A DNA stretch of 64,000 nt from positions 1,674,001-1,738,000 of the forward strand of contig NZ_JBFMVT010000002.1 of NCBI RefSeq assembly GCF_040786275.1. Reading direction: 5' to 3'. This stretch comes from Buttiauxella gaviniae (GTDB lineage: Bacteria; Pseudomonadota; Gammaproteobacteria; Enterobacterales; Enterobacteriaceae). Positions 1 through 9,851 of this stretch are shown piece after piece; positions within the stretch are counted from its first letter, which is position 1; the number at the start of each line of letters is the position of its first letter. Below the pieces are notes generated by a model. That model was not told where the DNA came from, made no database searches, and was given only the letters and a program-made list of their open reading frames with translations. Position numbers and translations under genes: made by a program.

Positions 1-1226
1 AGGCCCGCGTCGCTCACTTTCTTACGCAGAACACCTGCACCCATCGCACTTGAGCCCATACCAGCATCGCAAGCAACAATGATTTTACGTACGTGGCTCA
101 GGTCGTTAGACAGGCCCGCACCCACCGCCAGCGGCGCAGTCGCCCCTTTGGATTCCGCTTTCATCTCAGCCATACGGCGAGCCGCTGCTTCGATGTCATC
201 TTCTTCTTTAACTTTGCTGGTTTTCAGCAGAATCGCAGAGACGACGAAGGATACCGCTGTCGCCGCAACGATTGCCGCAATGTTCGCGAAGTAAGCACCT
301 TTTGGCGTCATCGCCAGAACCGCCAGGATAGAACCCGGAGATGCCGGGGAAACCAGGCCGCCGTTCAGCACAGTCAGAGTGAACACGCCAGTCATACCGC
401 CAAGGATAACGGCCAGAATCAGACGTGGGTTCATCAGCACATACGGGAAGTAAATTTCGTGGATACCACCCAGGAAGTGGATGATTGCCGCGCCGCCCGC
501 AGACTGTTTAGCGTTACCGCGACCGAAGAACATATATGCCATCAGCACGCCCATACCCGGACCTGGGTTGGCTTCAATCAGGAAGAAGATTGATTTGCCC
601 AGTTCGTGGGACTGCTGAATACCCAGCGGCGAGAAGATACCGTGGTTGATGGCGTTGTTCAGGAAGAGGATTTTCGCCGGTTCGACGAAGATAGAAGCCA
701 GCGGCAGCATGTCATGGACAACCATGAAGTTAACGCCTGCTGCCAATACTTTGGAGAGCACTTCAACTGCCGGGCCGATACCCATAAACGCCAGAATCGC
801 CAGGATCATACCGATGATGCCAGCGGAGAAGTTGTTCACCAGCATTTCAAAGCCGGATTTGATCTTGCCATCAACCCATGCGTCAAAATGTTTAATCGCC
901 CAGCCGCCCAGCGGGCCTGCAATCATCGCGCCAAGGAACATTGGCATATCCGCACCGACGATAACACCCATCGTCGTGATGGCACCTACTACACCACCAC
1001 GATCGCCACCGATTAAGCGACCACCGGTATAACCGATGAGCAATGGCAGCAGGTAGGTGATCATCGGGCCTACCAGTTTCGCCAACGTCTCGTTTGGCAA
1101 CCATCCGGTTGGAATAAATAAAGCTGTGATAATACCCCAGGCGATAAATGCGCCAATGTTTGGCATTACCATGTTGCTCAGGAAGCGACCAAAGCTTTGC
1201 ACTCTGATCTTGATATCGGATGACAT
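1..1226 (-). CDS. mtlA: PTS mannitol transporter EIICBA MtlA (N-terminal part; gene runs off left edge)
   Basis: Imports mannitol through the inner membrane and phosphorylates it. The reverse strand is open from an ATG at 1224-1226 (MSSDIKIRVQSFGRFLSNMV) to the window edge, giving about 408 codons. The N-terminal part is the multi-spanning EIIC channel. It is followed by a charged linker (KVKEEDDIEAATRRMAEMKA) and the start of EIIB. The phosphocysteine is in the motif IVACDAGMGSSAMGAG; its codon at 69-71 is residue 386 here (Cys384 in E. coli). The rest of EIIB and all of EIIA lie outside the window. The plus-strand frames here are shadows. The upstream region carries several CRP-type sites, in line with catabolite control of mtlA in E. 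coli. Confidence 0.96.
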   Translation of the reverse strand, partial: MSSDIKIRVQSFGRFLSNMVMPNIGAFIAWGIITALFIPTGWLPNETLAKLVGPMITYLLPLLIGYTGGRLIGGDRGGVVGAITTMGVIVGADMPMFLGAMIAGPLGGWAIKHFDAWVDGKIKSGFEMLVNNFSAGIIGMILAILAFMGIGPAVEVLSKVLAAGVNFMVVHDMLPLASIFVEPAKILFLNNAINHGIFSPLGIQQSHELGKSIFFLIEANPGPGMGVLMAYMFFGRGNAKQSAGGAAIIHFLGGIHEIYFPYVLMNPRLILAVILGGMTGVFTLTVLNGGLVSPASPGSILAVLAMTPKGAYFANIAAIVAATAVSFVVSAILLKTSKVKEEDDIEAAARRMAEMKAESKGATAPLAVGAGLSNDLSHVRKIIVACDAGMGSSAMGAGVLRKKVSDAG

Positions 1227-1368
1227 ACGCACACCCCTTGTTGTGTTTACGCGCTTAAAAATTAGCCCGAGGTTTATTGTTTACGTGGCGGCAGGTTGCA
1301 CTGCCAGATGCTCTAAGTGAGGCGAATCTGGCACGTGATCGTGAAGCTGTCCAGTGGACGGAATTTTA

Positions 1369-1584
1369 TGTGACACACATCACCTATTGCAGGGTAGCAC
1401 TCACCACGATCAGGAGATCTTGATCACATAATTGCGGTGTAAAAAAAACACAGCGGTCATTTTTTACGCCTAAATGAAGCCTTTATGTGACTGGCGTCAC
1501 AATTTCAAATCAGAGATTTGTTGCTCGATTGTGATTTTAATCACAAAAAATTTTACGTGATTTTTTCCGAGTGTGATCCAGGGC
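1369..1584. promoter_or_regulatory. mtlA upstream region with multiple CRP-binding sites
   Basis: The 491-bp gap between the mtlA start (1226) and the yibF start (1718) contains several cAMP-CRP sites. TGTGA-N6-TCAC(A/C) palindromes lie at 1369-1384, 1486-1501 and 1530-1545; the last two are perfect consensus. Half-sites are seen near 1424-1428 and 1572-1576. E. coli mtlA is known for an array of CRP sites, so these most likely drive mtlA on the minus strand. They are 140-350 bp from the mtlA ATG, so a long leader or a distal promoter is implied. No small gene is evident in the gap. Confidence 0.8.
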
Positions 1585-1717
1585 ATTTCCCACCCCGAAC
1601 TTGATTTTGGATTTGTCAGAAAATTACAGCGCAGCGGCACACCTTTCACCGCTCATTTTTGATACGTTCGGCCTTTTAAACCATACTCATATTTTGTCGA
1701 TTAAAATGGACGATGTA

Positions 1718-2326
1718 ATGAAACTTATCGGTAATTACACCAGCCCGTATGTGCGCAAAATTTCCGTAATACTGCTGGAAAAAGGCATCACATTTGAGTT
1801 CGTAAACGACAACCCGTGGATCCCGGAAAGCACCACGCCGCACTTCAACCCACTGGGCAAAGTCCCGGCGCTCGTGACCGATGATGGCCAATACTGGTTC
1901 GATTCACCGATCATTGCGGAATACCTCGAATTATTGGATATCGCTCCGGCGCTGATTCCACGCGACCCGCTGGGCTCTCTGCAAATGCGCCAGATGGAAG
2001 CCTTGGCCGATGGCATTATGGACGCGGCCCTGGTTTCAGTACGCGAACGCCAACGCCCGATAGAGCAGCAATCCGAAACAGAACTCCTCCGCCAACGGGA
2101 AAAAATCACTCGTGGGCTGACCTTGCTTGAGCAGTACGCCGCAGATAAAAAACTGGATGCCGAAAACCTCAGCGTAGCGACCATCGCCGTAGCCTGCGCC
2201 GTGGGGTATATCAACTTCCGCCGGGTCTCTCCTGGCTGGTGCGTTGACCGCCCACATCTGGTGAAACTGGTTGAGAAACTTTTCGAACGGGAAAGTTTTG
2301 CTCGCACCGAACCGCCAACAGCATGA
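1718..2326 (+). CDS. yibF: Glutathione S-transferase family protein YibF
   Basis: A 202-residue GST-fold protein of the same length as E. coli YibF. The ATG at 1718 ([14 protein letters not shown]) was chosen because it matches the family start; upstream in-frame codons add an unrelated 39-residue tail. The thioredoxin-like N-terminal domain has the Pro-Leu-Gly-Lys-Val-Pro turn ([10 protein letters not shown]) and the glutathione-contact DSPII motif. The helical C-terminal domain ends in the conserved [16 protein letters not shown] stretch. The physiological substrate is unknown; YibF-type proteins bind glutathione. It lies between mtlA and selA, close to its K-12 neighbourhood. Confidence 0.93.
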   Translation: MKLIGNYTSPYVRKISVILLEKGITFEFVNDNPWIPESTTPHFNPLGKVPALVTDDGQYWFDSPIIAEYLELLDIAPALIPRDPLGSLQMRQMEALADGIMDAALVSVRERQRPIEQQSETELLRQREKITRGLTLLEQYAADKKLDAENLSVATIAVACAVGYINFRRVSPGWCVDRPHLVKLVEKLFERESFARTEPPTA

Positions 2327-2345
2327 TCTCCCGGCAAGACGGTAT

Positions 2346-2398
2346 CTCCCCTTGTCAGCTCCTCCACCTGGCAAGGGGGAGGCTGGGTTGGGGTCAAT
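2346..2398. repeat. GC-rich palindromic repeat, right-arm copy (copy A)
   Basis: An imperfect hairpin sequence (core around CCTGGCAAGGGGGAGGCTGG, then GGTTGGGGTCA) between yibF and selA. It matches the right arm of the element seen at 21591-21674, 32911-33032 and 63131-63211. Confidence 0.7.
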
Positions 2399-2459
2399 GA
2401 GTTCGACTCAACATCACCAGCACTTATGCTCAAAGATGTGACGATGAGAAAGCGCCATG

Positions 2460-2481
2460 ACAGGGGGCTAACTCCCCCTGT
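2460..2481. other. Hairpin between yibF and selA
   Basis: An 8-bp stem (ACAGGGGG / CCCCCTGT) with a 6-nt loop, 37 bp before selA. There is no T-tract on either strand, so it is not a standard intrinsic terminator. It may mark the end of yibF mRNA. Confidence 0.4.
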
Positions 2482-2517
2482 AAACTACCGCTAAATTTCA
2501 CCACTCTGCGGCTTGCC

Positions 2518-3906
2518 ATGACTACCCATCGCAACTTGTACAGCCAGCTTCCTGCCATCGACAAACTGTTACGCGACGCTTCATTCAGCACTTTGCTACG
2601 CGACTTCGGCCACACTCAGGTGGTTAGTACCCTACGAGAAATGCTGGAAACGGCGCGGGAACAGATTCGTCAGCAAGACACGCTTCCCGCCTGGAATGAT
2701 GATTGGGCGGCACAGGCGCAGTTAACACTCGAATCAGACCAGCGCAGCGCGCTTCAGCCGGTATTTAACCTGACGGGCACCGTGCTGCATACCAATCTGG
2801 GGCGCGCATTGCAGGCAGAGGCTGCCATTGACGCCGTAACCCAGGCGATGCGCTGCCCGATTACGCTGGAATATGATTTACAGGGGGCGGAGCGCGGGCA
2901 TCGTGACAAAGCCCTGGCTGATTTGCTCTGCGAGCTGACCGGCGCGGAAGATGCCTGCATCGTCAATAACAATGCAGCCGCGGTTTTGTTGATGTTAGCC
3001 GCCTGCGGCTGCGGTGAAGAGGTGGTGGTTTCGCGTGGTGAGCTAGTCGAAATCGGCGGCGCGTTCCGTATCCCGGATGTTATGCGCCAGGCAGGCTGCC
3101 AGTTAGTTGAAGTCGGTACCACCAACCGCACCCACTTGAAAGATTATCGTCAGGCTGCGGGTGAAAACACGGGGCTATTGATGAAAGTCCACACCAGCAA
3201 TTATCAGGTTGCGGGCTTTACAAAAGCCGTCGATGAAGCCGAACTGGTGGCGCTTGGCAATGAGCTGAACATTCCTGTCGTGACCGACCTTGGCAGCGGC
3301 TCGCTGGTCGATCTCACCCAATGGGGATTGCCAGAAGAACCTATGCCGCAACAGTTGATTGCGGCGGGTGTGAGCCTGGTGAGCTTCTCCGGAGATAAAC
3401 TCCTCGGCGGGCCGCAGGCAGGCATCATCGTCGGCAAAAAAGAGCTAATCGCCCGCATTCAAAGCCATCCGCTCAAACGCGCCCTGCGTGCCGATAAAAT
3501 GACGCTCGCCGCGCTGGAAGCTACTCTGCGCTTATATCAACACCCTGAAACGCTGGTTGAAAGGTTGCCGACGTTGCGTTTATTAACCCGAAATGCCAGT
3601 GAAATCACAGAGCTTGCGCGGCGTTTACTACCTGCGATGCAGGAGAAATACGGCGAGCAATTTACCGTGTCCGTCGAACCCTGCTTATCACAAATTGGTA
3701 GCGGCTCGCTGCCCGTGGACAGGCTGCCGAGCGCCGCGCTAACGTTCACGCCAAAAGATGGGCGCGGAACAACGCTTAGCGCCCTCGCACAAAGCTGGCG
3801 CGAGATCTCTAAACCGATAATTGGCCGCATCAATGACGGGCGTTTATGGCTGGATTTACGCTGCCTTGAAGATGAAGCCGGATTTATGGAGAGTTTGCAC
3901 TCGTGA
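2518..3906 (+). CDS. selA: L-seryl-tRNA(Sec) selenium transferase SelA
   Basis: Converts Ser-tRNA(Sec) to Sec-tRNA(Sec) using selenophosphate; a PLP-dependent enzyme forming a homodecamer in bacteria. The product is 462 residues (463 in E. coli) and aligns end to end. The PLP lysine is Lys294 in [14 protein letters not shown]. Other hallmarks are [12 protein letters not shown] (residues 86-97), [11 protein letters not shown] and the TDLGSGSL aspartate motif. The ATG at 2518 gives the family N-terminus ([20 protein letters not shown]). The stop overlaps the selB start by 4 bp (GTGA), so the pair is translationally coupled. Confidence 0.97.
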   Translation: MTTHRNLYSQLPAIDKLLRDASFSTLLRDFGHTQVVSTLREMLETAREQIRQQDTLPAWNDDWAAQAQLTLESDQRSALQPVFNLTGTVLHTNLGRALQAEAAIDAVTQAMRCPITLEYDLQGAERGHRDKALADLLCELTGAEDACIVNNNAAAVLLMLAACGCGEEVVVSRGELVEIGGAFRIPDVMRQAGCQLVEVGTTNRTHLKDYRQAAGENTGLLMKVHTSNYQVAGFTKAVDEAELVALGNELNIPVVTDLGSGSLVDLTQWGLPEEPMPQQLIAAGVSLVSFSGDKLLGGPQAGIIVGKKELIARIQSHPLKRALRADKMTLAALEATLRLYQHPETLVERLPTLRLLTRNASEITELARRLLPAMQEKYGEQFTVSVEPCLSQIGSGSLPVDRLPSAALTFTPKDGRGTTLSALAQSWREISKPIIGRINDGRLWLDLRCLEDEAGFMESLHS

Positions 3907-5744
3907 TTATTGCTACCGCCGGGCACGTTGACCACGGCAAAACCACCCTGCTGCAAGCCTTAACCGGCGTGAATGCCGACCGTCTGCCGGAAGAGAAAAA
4001 ACGCGGCATGACTATCGACCTCGGCTACGCCTACTGGCCGCAGCCCGATGGACGCATTCCCGGTTTTATTGACGTTCCGGGGCATGAAAAATTCCTCGCC
4101 AATATGCTGGCGGGCGTTGGCGGTATCGACCACGCGCTGTTAGTGGTCGCCTGCGATGACGGCGTGATGGCGCAAACGCGCGAGCATCTCGCTATTTTGC
4201 AATTAACCGGAAAACCATCGCTCACCGTCGCACTAACCAAAGCTGACCGAGTGAGTGACGAGCGAATTAGCGAAGTCCGCGAAGCGGTGCTGGAAACGCT
4301 TAAAGAGTTTGGCTGGCAAGACGCAGTTTTGTTTGTCACCGCAGCCACCAACGGTACAGGCATCGACGAACTTCGTGAGCACTTACTTACGCTGCCAGAA
4401 CGCGCCCATCCGCGTCAGCACCGCTTTCGTCTCGCCATCGACCGCGCTTTCACCGTGAAAGGTGCAGGCCTGGTGGTAACGGGAACCGCACTTAGCGGCG
4501 AAGTCAAAATTGGCGATACGCTTTGGTTAACCGGTGCTGACAAGCCGATGCGCATACGCGGTCTACACGCTCAGGATAATAAAACGGAGTGCGCATTTGC
4601 CGGGCAGCGCATTGCGCTCAATATCAGCGGCGATGCGGAAAAAATGGATATTAAACGCGGCGACTGGTTATTAGCCGAAAAGCCGCTTGAGCCGGTAGAA
4701 CGCGTGATTGTTCAGTTGCAAAGCCACGCGCCGCTGCAACAGTGGCAGCCGCTTCATATTCACCATGCCGCAAGCCACGTTACCGGGCGCATCTCCCTGC
4801 TGGAGGACGACCTCGCTGAACTGGTTCTGGATACTCCGCTGTGGCTTGCAGACAACGACCGCCTGGTATTACGCGATATCAGCGCTCGCGTCACGCTTGC
4901 GGGCGCAAGGGCGATCCTGCTCCACGCCCCGCGTCGTGGAAAACGCCAACCTGCGTTTCTGGCATGGCTACAACAGCTTAAACACGCCGAAAACGACCAA
5001 CAGGCGCTCAATACTCATTTGCAGCGCAGCGCCGTTACGCTGACCGACTTCGCCTGGGCGCGGCAGTTGACACCCCAGGGATTGCAGGAACTGCTTACCC
5101 GCGATTATCTGCGGGCGGGTAACAGCCTGCTCAGCGAGGAAATGGCTGCCCGCTGGAAACAGAAACTGCTCGATATACTCGAGCGTTATCACCAGCAACA
5201 TGATGACCAGCCCGGCCCCGGACGCGAGCGTCTGCGCCGCATGGCCTTGCCTGGGGAGGACGAAGCGCTGGTTCTGGCGCTGATTGAAAAAATGCGTCAG
5301 GAAGGGCTGCTCGCGAGCCGCCAGGGCTGGTTGCATCTGCCCGATCACAAACCGGGATTCTCCGCAGAACAACTGGCAGTCTGGCAAAAAGTGGACGCGT
5401 TATTTGGGGATGAACCGTGGTGGGTGCGCGACCTGGCGCGGGAAACACAGCAAGATGAACAAGCTATGCGCCAGTTGCTGCGTTTTGCCGCCCAGCTTGG
5501 GCTGGTAACGGCGATCCTGAAAGATCGTTATTACCGAAACGATCGGATTCAGGCGTTTGCCGATTTGATCCGCGACCTGGATCAAACCCAGGGCGCGACC
5601 AGCGCGGCGGATTTCCGCGATCAGCTCGGCGTTGGCCGTAAGCTGGCAGTACAGATACTGGAGTATTTTGACCGCATCGGCTTTACGCGCCGCCGTGGCA
5701 ATGACCATTTGTTGCGGGATAAGGCTTTGTTTCAGAGGGAGTAG
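3903..5744 (+). CDS. selB: Selenocysteine-specific elongation factor SelB
   Basis: A GTPase that carries Sec-tRNA(Sec) to the ribosome at UGA codons followed by a SECIS hairpin. It has 613 residues (614 in E. coli). The GTG start at 3903 overlaps the selA stop. The EF-Tu-like part shows G1 GHVDHGKT (residues 7-14), the G3 motif DVPGHEKF and the G4 motif TKAD. The C-terminal third contains the tandem winged-helix domains that bind SECIS RNA, ending [18 protein letters not shown]. The formate dehydrogenase later in this window (fdhF) does not need SelB because it encodes Cys at position 140, so SelAB must serve other selenoproteins outside the window. Confidence 0.97.
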   Translation: MIIATAGHVDHGKTTLLQALTGVNADRLPEEKKRGMTIDLGYAYWPQPDGRIPGFIDVPGHEKFLANMLAGVGGIDHALLVVACDDGVMAQTREHLAILQLTGKPSLTVALTKADRVSDERISEVREAVLETLKEFGWQDAVLFVTAATNGTGIDELREHLLTLPERAHPRQHRFRLAIDRAFTVKGAGLVVTGTALSGEVKIGDTLWLTGADKPMRIRGLHAQDNKTECAFAGQRIALNISGDAEKMDIKRGDWLLAEKPLEPVERVIVQLQSHAPLQQWQPLHIHHAASHVTGRISLLEDDLAELVLDTPLWLADNDRLVLRDISARVTLAGARAILLHAPRRGKRQPAFLAWLQQLKHAENDQQALNTHLQRSAVTLTDFAWARQLTPQGLQELLTRDYLRAGNSLLSEEMAARWKQKLLDILERYHQQHDDQPGPGRERLRRMALPGEDEALVLALIEKMRQEGLLASRQGWLHLPDHKPGFSAEQLAVWQKVDALFGDEPWWVRDLARETQQDEQAMRQLLRFAAQLGLVTAILKDRYYRNDRIQAFADLIRDLDQTQGATSAADFRDQLGVGRKLAVQILEYFDRIGFTRRRGNDHLLRDKALFQRE

Positions 5745-5757
5745 TGTTTAACAAAGC

Positions 5758-5830
5758 GGTGGGTGGCGCTGAGCTTACCCACCCTACAACTGCGGTTCTC
5801 CATGTCGGATAAGCGTCAGCGCCATCCGAC
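5758..5830. repeat. Pair of inverted REP units
   Basis: Two head-to-head units (GGTGGGTGGCGCTGAGCTTA...CCTAC, then GTCGGATAAGCGTCAGCGCC...CGAC) between the convergent selB and ROK kinase genes. They are typical enterobacterial REP palindromes. Confidence 0.85.
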
Positions 5831-5846
5831 ACTTGCCCGGCATCAA

Positions 5847-6716
5847 TCACTTCTGTTTCGCCAGCCAGACAGCCCCCAGCATCCCGGCCTTGTTGCCGAG
5901 CTTGCATGGGCGAATCGGTACCTTCAGCACGTCCCAAAATTTAAACCCTTCGAGATGACGTTCAAGCATCGGGTACAACATCGGCTGGGTACTGACCCCG
6001 CCGCCGAGCAAAATAGCCTGCGGGTCAAATAGCGACACCACGCTATAAATGCCACGCGCCAAATATTTCACCCAATTATCGATAACTCCCTGAATGTGCA
6101 GATCCGTTTCGGCACGGGCAAAAATATCCTGGCCACGCACTTTTTCATCCGCCGGGATATTCATTTCACGGCGACACGCATCCATTAGCCCTTTGGCCGA
6201 AGCTAACTGGTGCATATCTTCGCCATATTTCCCCACCGGCAGCACGCCAAACTCACCCGCGCGGAAGTGCGAACCGCGCATCAGTTCGCGGTTTACAATA
6301 ATCCCCCCGCCGATCCCCGTACCAATCGTCACGCAAACCAGCGAATCATATTCATTGCCTGCCCCGAGCCACATTTCACCGAGTGCCGCACAGTTGGCAT
6401 CATTTTCAACGGTGATAGGGAGGTCTGTCAGTGCGCCAAAAATCTCCAGCAGATTGCAGCCATCGAGAAACGTTAGCGCCCCTGCTTTAGGGACATTCCC
6501 GGTATGAGGGTTGATGTAACCGGGAAAACTGATAGCAATTCCGGCAATTTCATTATGCTGCCGATAGCCCGCCACCACACTCTGCCAGGCATCCAGAAAT
6601 AGCTGCTTATCATAGTGAGTGTCATACTCTTCGGCGATCAGCACCTCCCCCTCTTCAGTAAATAAACCATGCTTCACATGGGTACCGCCTACATCAAAAC
6701 CAATAAACAGGCGCAT
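5847..6716 (-). CDS. ROK-family sugar kinase
   Basis: A 289-residue member of the ROK family (sugar kinases and repressors without a DNA-binding domain). The ATP-phosphate motif FDVGGTHVKHG is at the N-terminus, the catalytic-type VENDANCAALGE motif is mid-protein, IGTGIGGGI follows, and a glycine-rich ILLGGG motif is near the end. The usual ROK zinc motif CxCGxxGC is absent; the region after GEFGVLP has no such cysteines, as in BglK-type beta-glucoside kinases. The start is the ATG at 6714-6716, about 7 nt after AAGGA; a TTG two codons upstream is less likely. Substrate unknown. In K-12 this position between selB and aldB is occupied by yiaY. Confidence 0.85.
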   Translation of the reverse strand: MRLFIGFDVGGTHVKHGLFTEEGEVLIAEEYDTHYDKQLFLDAWQSVVAGYRQHNEIAGIAISFPGYINPHTGNVPKAGALTFLDGCNLLEIFGALTDLPITVENDANCAALGEMWLGAGNEYDSLVCVTIGTGIGGGIIVNRELMRGSHFRAGEFGVLPVGKYGEDMHQLASAKGLMDACRREMNIPADEKVRGQDIFARAETDLHIQGVIDNWVKYLARGIYSVVSLFDPQAILLGGGVSTQPMLYPMLERHLEGFKFWDVLKVPIRPCKLGNKAGMLGAVWLAKQK

Positions 6717-6905
6717 GAGCAATCCTTGTAACGAAACGGGAAAAGGTAAACTTTAAGTATGTATCAAAACGAATGAGCTGCTGGCTGATTACTCCGAATC
6801 ATTCGATTATTAATCCGTGACCTGTGTCGTAAAGCCTTCAAACATTGGCGAAGAAATCACCGCTGGCGACTACGCTTGAGAGTGCAAACCGACAAGGAGA
6901 ACCTC

Positions 6906-8444
6906 ATGACAAATAATCCTCCCGATACCCGAATTATCCCCGGCGAATATGGTTTCCCGCTCAAATTAAAACCGCGATACGATAATTTCATTGGTGGCCA
7001 ATGGGTGCCGCCGGTTGACGGCAAATACTACGAAAATCTTACCCCTGTAACCGGCCAGCCGCTGTGCGAGATCGCAAGTTCCAGCAAAGGCGATATCGAT
7101 TTAGCACTGGATGCGGCACACGAAGCAAAAGCAGGCTGGGGCGGCATGTCCGTGCAGGAACGCGCCAACATCTTGCTGAAAATTGCCGACCGCATGGAGC
7201 AGAATATTGAATTACTGGCGGCGGCAGAAACCTGGGACAACGGCAAACCCATTCGCGAAACCAGCGGCGCTGATGTCCCATTGGCTATCGACCATTTCCG
7301 TTATTTTGCCTCCTGTATCCGCGCACAAGAAGGGGGGATCAGCGAAGTTGACGGCGAAACCGTGGCCTATCACTTCCATGAACCGCTCGGGGTTGTCGCG
7401 CAGATTATCCCATGGAACTTCCCGCTGCTGATGGCGAGCTGGAAAATGGCTCCGGCGCTTGCGGCAGGAAACTGCATTGTCCTGAAACCCGCACGCCTTA
7501 CGCCGCTGTCCGTCTTGCTGCTGATGGAACTGGTAGGTGACCTGCTGCCACCGGGCGTGATTAACGTGGTCAACGGCGCGGGCGGCGAAATCGGTGAATA
7601 TCTGGCGACATCAAAACGCATCGCCAAGGTTGCCTTCACCGGTTCAACAGAAGTCGGCCAGCAAATTATGCAGTACGCCACGCAGAATATTATTCCGGTG
7701 ACGCTGGAGCTGGGCGGTAAATCGCCAAACATCTTCTTTGCCGATGTGATGGACGAAGAGGACGCCTTCTTCGATAAAGCGCTGGAAGGTTTTGCCCTGT
7801 TCGCTTTCAACCAGGGCGAAGTCTGCACCTGCCCGAGCCGCGCGCTGGTGCAGGAATCCATCTACGAACGCTTTATGGAACGCGCAATTCGCCGCGTGGA
7901 ATCGATCCGCAGTGGCAACCCGCTGGACGTAAACACGCAAATGGGCGCTCAGGTGTCGCAGGGGCAGATGGAAACTATCCTCAATTACATTGATATTGGT
8001 AAAAAAGAGGGGGCAGATGTATTAACCGGCGGGCGTCGTAAAGCGCTGGAAGGTGATTTGAAAGCCGGTTATTACCTGGAACCCACCATTCTGTTTGGCA
8101 AAAACAACATGCGCGTTTTCCAGGAGGAGATCTTCGGCCCGGTGCTGGCGGTGACAACGTTTAAAACCATGGAAGAAGCGTTGGAGCTGGCAAACGACAC
8201 CGAGTACGGCCTGGGCGCGGGCGTCTGGAGCCGCAACGGCAATGTGGCCTACAAAATGGGACGTGGCATTCAGGCGGGACGCGTATGGACCAACTGCTAC
8301 CACGCTTACCCGGCACACGCCGCGTTCGGCGGATATAAACAGTCCGGTATCGGCCGCGAAACCCATAAAATGATGCTGGAACATTACCAGCAGACCAAGT
8401 GCCTGCTGGTGAGTTATTCCGATAAACCGTTGGGGCTTTTTTAA
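6906..8444 (+). CDS. aldB: Aldehyde dehydrogenase AldB
   Basis: An NAD(P)+-dependent aldehyde dehydrogenase, in E. coli acting on acetaldehyde and other aldehydes in stationary phase. It has 512 residues, identical in length to E. coli AldB. The start is the ATG at 6906 ([21 protein letters not shown]), preceded by AAGGAGAACCTC. The cofactor/active-site motif [12 protein letters not shown] and the catalytic cysteine region [12 protein letters not shown] are intact, as are the [10 protein letters not shown] and QEEIFGPVL motifs. It is a single gene followed by REP units. The C-terminus [10 protein letters not shown] is the family end. Confidence 0.97.
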   Translation: MTNNPPDTRIIPGEYGFPLKLKPRYDNFIGGQWVPPVDGKYYENLTPVTGQPLCEIASSSKGDIDLALDAAHEAKAGWGGMSVQERANILLKIADRMEQNIELLAAAETWDNGKPIRETSGADVPLAIDHFRYFASCIRAQEGGISEVDGETVAYHFHEPLGVVAQIIPWNFPLLMASWKMAPALAAGNCIVLKPARLTPLSVLLLMELVGDLLPPGVINVVNGAGGEIGEYLATSKRIAKVAFTGSTEVGQQIMQYATQNIIPVTLELGGKSPNIFFADVMDEEDAFFDKALEGFALFAFNQGEVCTCPSRALVQESIYERFMERAIRRVESIRSGNPLDVNTQMGAQVSQGQMETILNYIDIGKKEGADVLTGGRRKALEGDLKAGYYLEPTILFGKNNMRVFQEEIFGPVLAVTTFKTMEEALELANDTEYGLGAGVWSRNGNVAYKMGRGIQAGRVWTNCYHAYPAHAAFGGYKQSGIGRETHKMMLEHYQQTKCLLVSYSDKPLGLF

Positions 8445-8467
8445 GGGTTGTTAGTCGGAGAATAACG

Positions 8468-8585
8468 TCGGGTGGCGCATGCGCTTACCCGGCCTACTTT
8501 CACCCGAATATCCGGTCACACGCTGCGCTTACCCGACCTACAAATGCATCGACATGTAGGTCGGATAAGCGCAGCGCCATCCGAC
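8468..8585. repeat. Cluster of three REP units
   Basis: Units at about 8468-8497, 8512-8541 and 8556-8585, alternating in orientation (GTCGGGTGGCGC...CCTA; CGCTGCGCTTACCCGACCTAC; GTAGGTCGGATAAGCGCAGC...CGAC). It forms a BIME-like array downstream of aldB. The 338-bp gap 8445-8782 holds only this array, the ERIC copy and a hairpin. Confidence 0.85.
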
Positions 8586-8624
8586 GTTTAAATCCGACAC
8601 GCCTCGCAAATAGAGTTAAACATA

Positions 8625-8751
8625 TATACCCAAAATAGTTCGAGTTGCAGGCAGGCGGCGCCGCAGTGAATACCCGGAAACTTACTCCAGTAAGTGACTG
8701 GGGTGAGTGAGGAAAGCCAACGCACATGCAATTTGAAGTATAACGGGCATA
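8625..8751. repeat. Full-length ERIC element (127 bp)
   Basis: Runs from TATACCCAAAATAGTTCGAG to TATAACGGGCATA and contains the ERIC core (CAGTAAGTGACTGGGGTGAG, then GCCAACGCACATGCA). The length is exactly the canonical 127 bp and the termini are inverted. It serves as the internal reference for the coding ERIC found in hycHI at 29320-29446. Confidence 0.92.
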
Positions 8752-8772
8752 GCTCCTTATCCGTAAGGAGCT
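8751..8772. other. Hairpin downstream of the yiaU-like gene
   Basis: A perfect 9-bp inverted repeat AGCTCCTTA / TAAGGAGCT around a 4-nt loop, 10 bp past the stop of the LysR gene on the minus strand. There is no clear T-tract, so a terminator role is only possible. Confidence 0.4.
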
Positions 8773-8782
8773 ATATGAGTAC

Positions 8783-9718
8783 TCACCCCGCGGTCACATA
8801 TTCATTAATAATCTCTACCATCTGGTCGAGAATATATTGCACACGGTAAGGCTGATAGTCTCTCTTTTTAAAAATAACAATTAATTCAAGTGGCCACTCT
8901 TCATTATTTTTAAAGCACGGCACGAGTTTTCCTGTATCTAAATCGTGTTTAATACTCGGTTTTGGTGCAAAAACAATCCCTAACCCATGCCTGGCTAATT
9001 CAATTCCGGCATGGGTATTATCACAAATATATTTCCCGGTAACGCTATACTCTTTTACGCTGCCAATATCTTGTTGCGTGAATTTCCAGATATTAGTTTC
9101 ATTAATTAACATCGACTGCATAAGAATACAGGAGTGCCCCGCCAGTTCTTCTGGGCTAGCAATGGGATTATTGGCTAAATAAGCGGGGCTTGCGTAAGCG
9201 CTGACGGAAAAAGAGGTCAATGAACAAGCAACCAGCGACTCATCTTTTGGCCTGGCATAGGTCAACATAATATCCGCGTCTGCGGGAAAGGTTAACCCAT
9301 CATAAAATTCATTACGTTCAAGATTATAGGTACGCAAGGCGATATGAATATCCCCTGTGTCTTTAAATTCAGAGAGCACTTTCTGAGACAGAAAACTCAC
9401 TATGCCAGTGGGCGCATAGATTGTGACCTTGCCACATTTTTCTTGTTTATAATCAGAAATAAATGTCGCGAGGTCTTCTGTCTGTTTAAGGTAATCATTC
9501 ACCTTCACCAGCAACGATTCCCCAAACAGCGTAAGCGATATGCGCCGCGTACTGCGTTCGAAGACTTTCAGCCCAATGCGTGATTCGAAATCCGTGAGGG
9601 CTTTGCTGATATTCGCCTGAGCGGTACCCAGAATTGCCGTTGCCTGGCTCAGGCTCCCGCAGGAAGCGACCACCGAGATAATCCTTAGCTCATTCAATTT
9701 AAATCGAATGTTACTCAT
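8783..9718 (-). CDS. yiaU: LysR-family transcriptional regulator (YiaU-like)
   Basis: A 311-residue LysR-type regulator. The N-terminal winged helix-turn-helix is LNELRIISVVASCGSLSQA...AQANISKALTDFE, followed by the linker helix and the two-lobed effector-binding domain to the C-terminus. The ATG at 9716-9718 (MSNIRFKLNELR) was chosen over a GTG at 9736 because it matches the family start and has GAGGG upstream. It is divergent from the YiaT-like porin with 133 bp between, the same arrangement as yiaU/yiaT in K-12, so it probably regulates that gene. Effector unknown. The symbol rests on synteny plus family. Confidence 0.78.
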   Translation of the reverse strand: MSNIRFKLNELRIISVVASCGSLSQATAILGTAQANISKALTDFESRIGLKVFERSTRRISLTLFGESLLVKVNDYLKQTEDLATFISDYKQEKCGKVTIYAPTGIVSFLSQKVLSEFKDTGDIHIALRTYNLERNEFYDGLTFPADADIMLTYARPKDESLVACSLTSFSVSAYASPAYLANNPIASPEELAGHSCILMQSMLINETNIWKFTQQDIGSVKEYSVTGKYICDNTHAGIELARHGLGIVFAPKPSIKHDLDTGKLVPCFKNNEEWPLELIVIFKKRDYQPYRVQYILDQMVEIINEYVTAG

Positions 9719-9851
9719 ATAATCTGCATCCCTCACCCTTCGAACCCTATAAATATTTATATAGTACTATATAAATATAACTATTGTGTAACGCACCGCT
9801 GCGTCCATAGAATACTCGCCAATTTATCAGTTTGGCAAACGGAATAACTTC

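Noticed and set aside
93-1016. Plus-strand ORFs of 128-166 codons at the left edge
   Set aside because: They are antisense shadows of mtlA, whose minus-strand frame matches the known protein throughout.
1601-1717. Longer start for yibF at 1601
   Set aside because: The extra 39 residues do not match the GST family; the ATG at 1718 gives the conserved N-terminus and length.
8468-8751. Insertion sequence or MITE carrying a gene
   Set aside because: No ORF or transposase; the sequence is explained by REP units and one ERIC.
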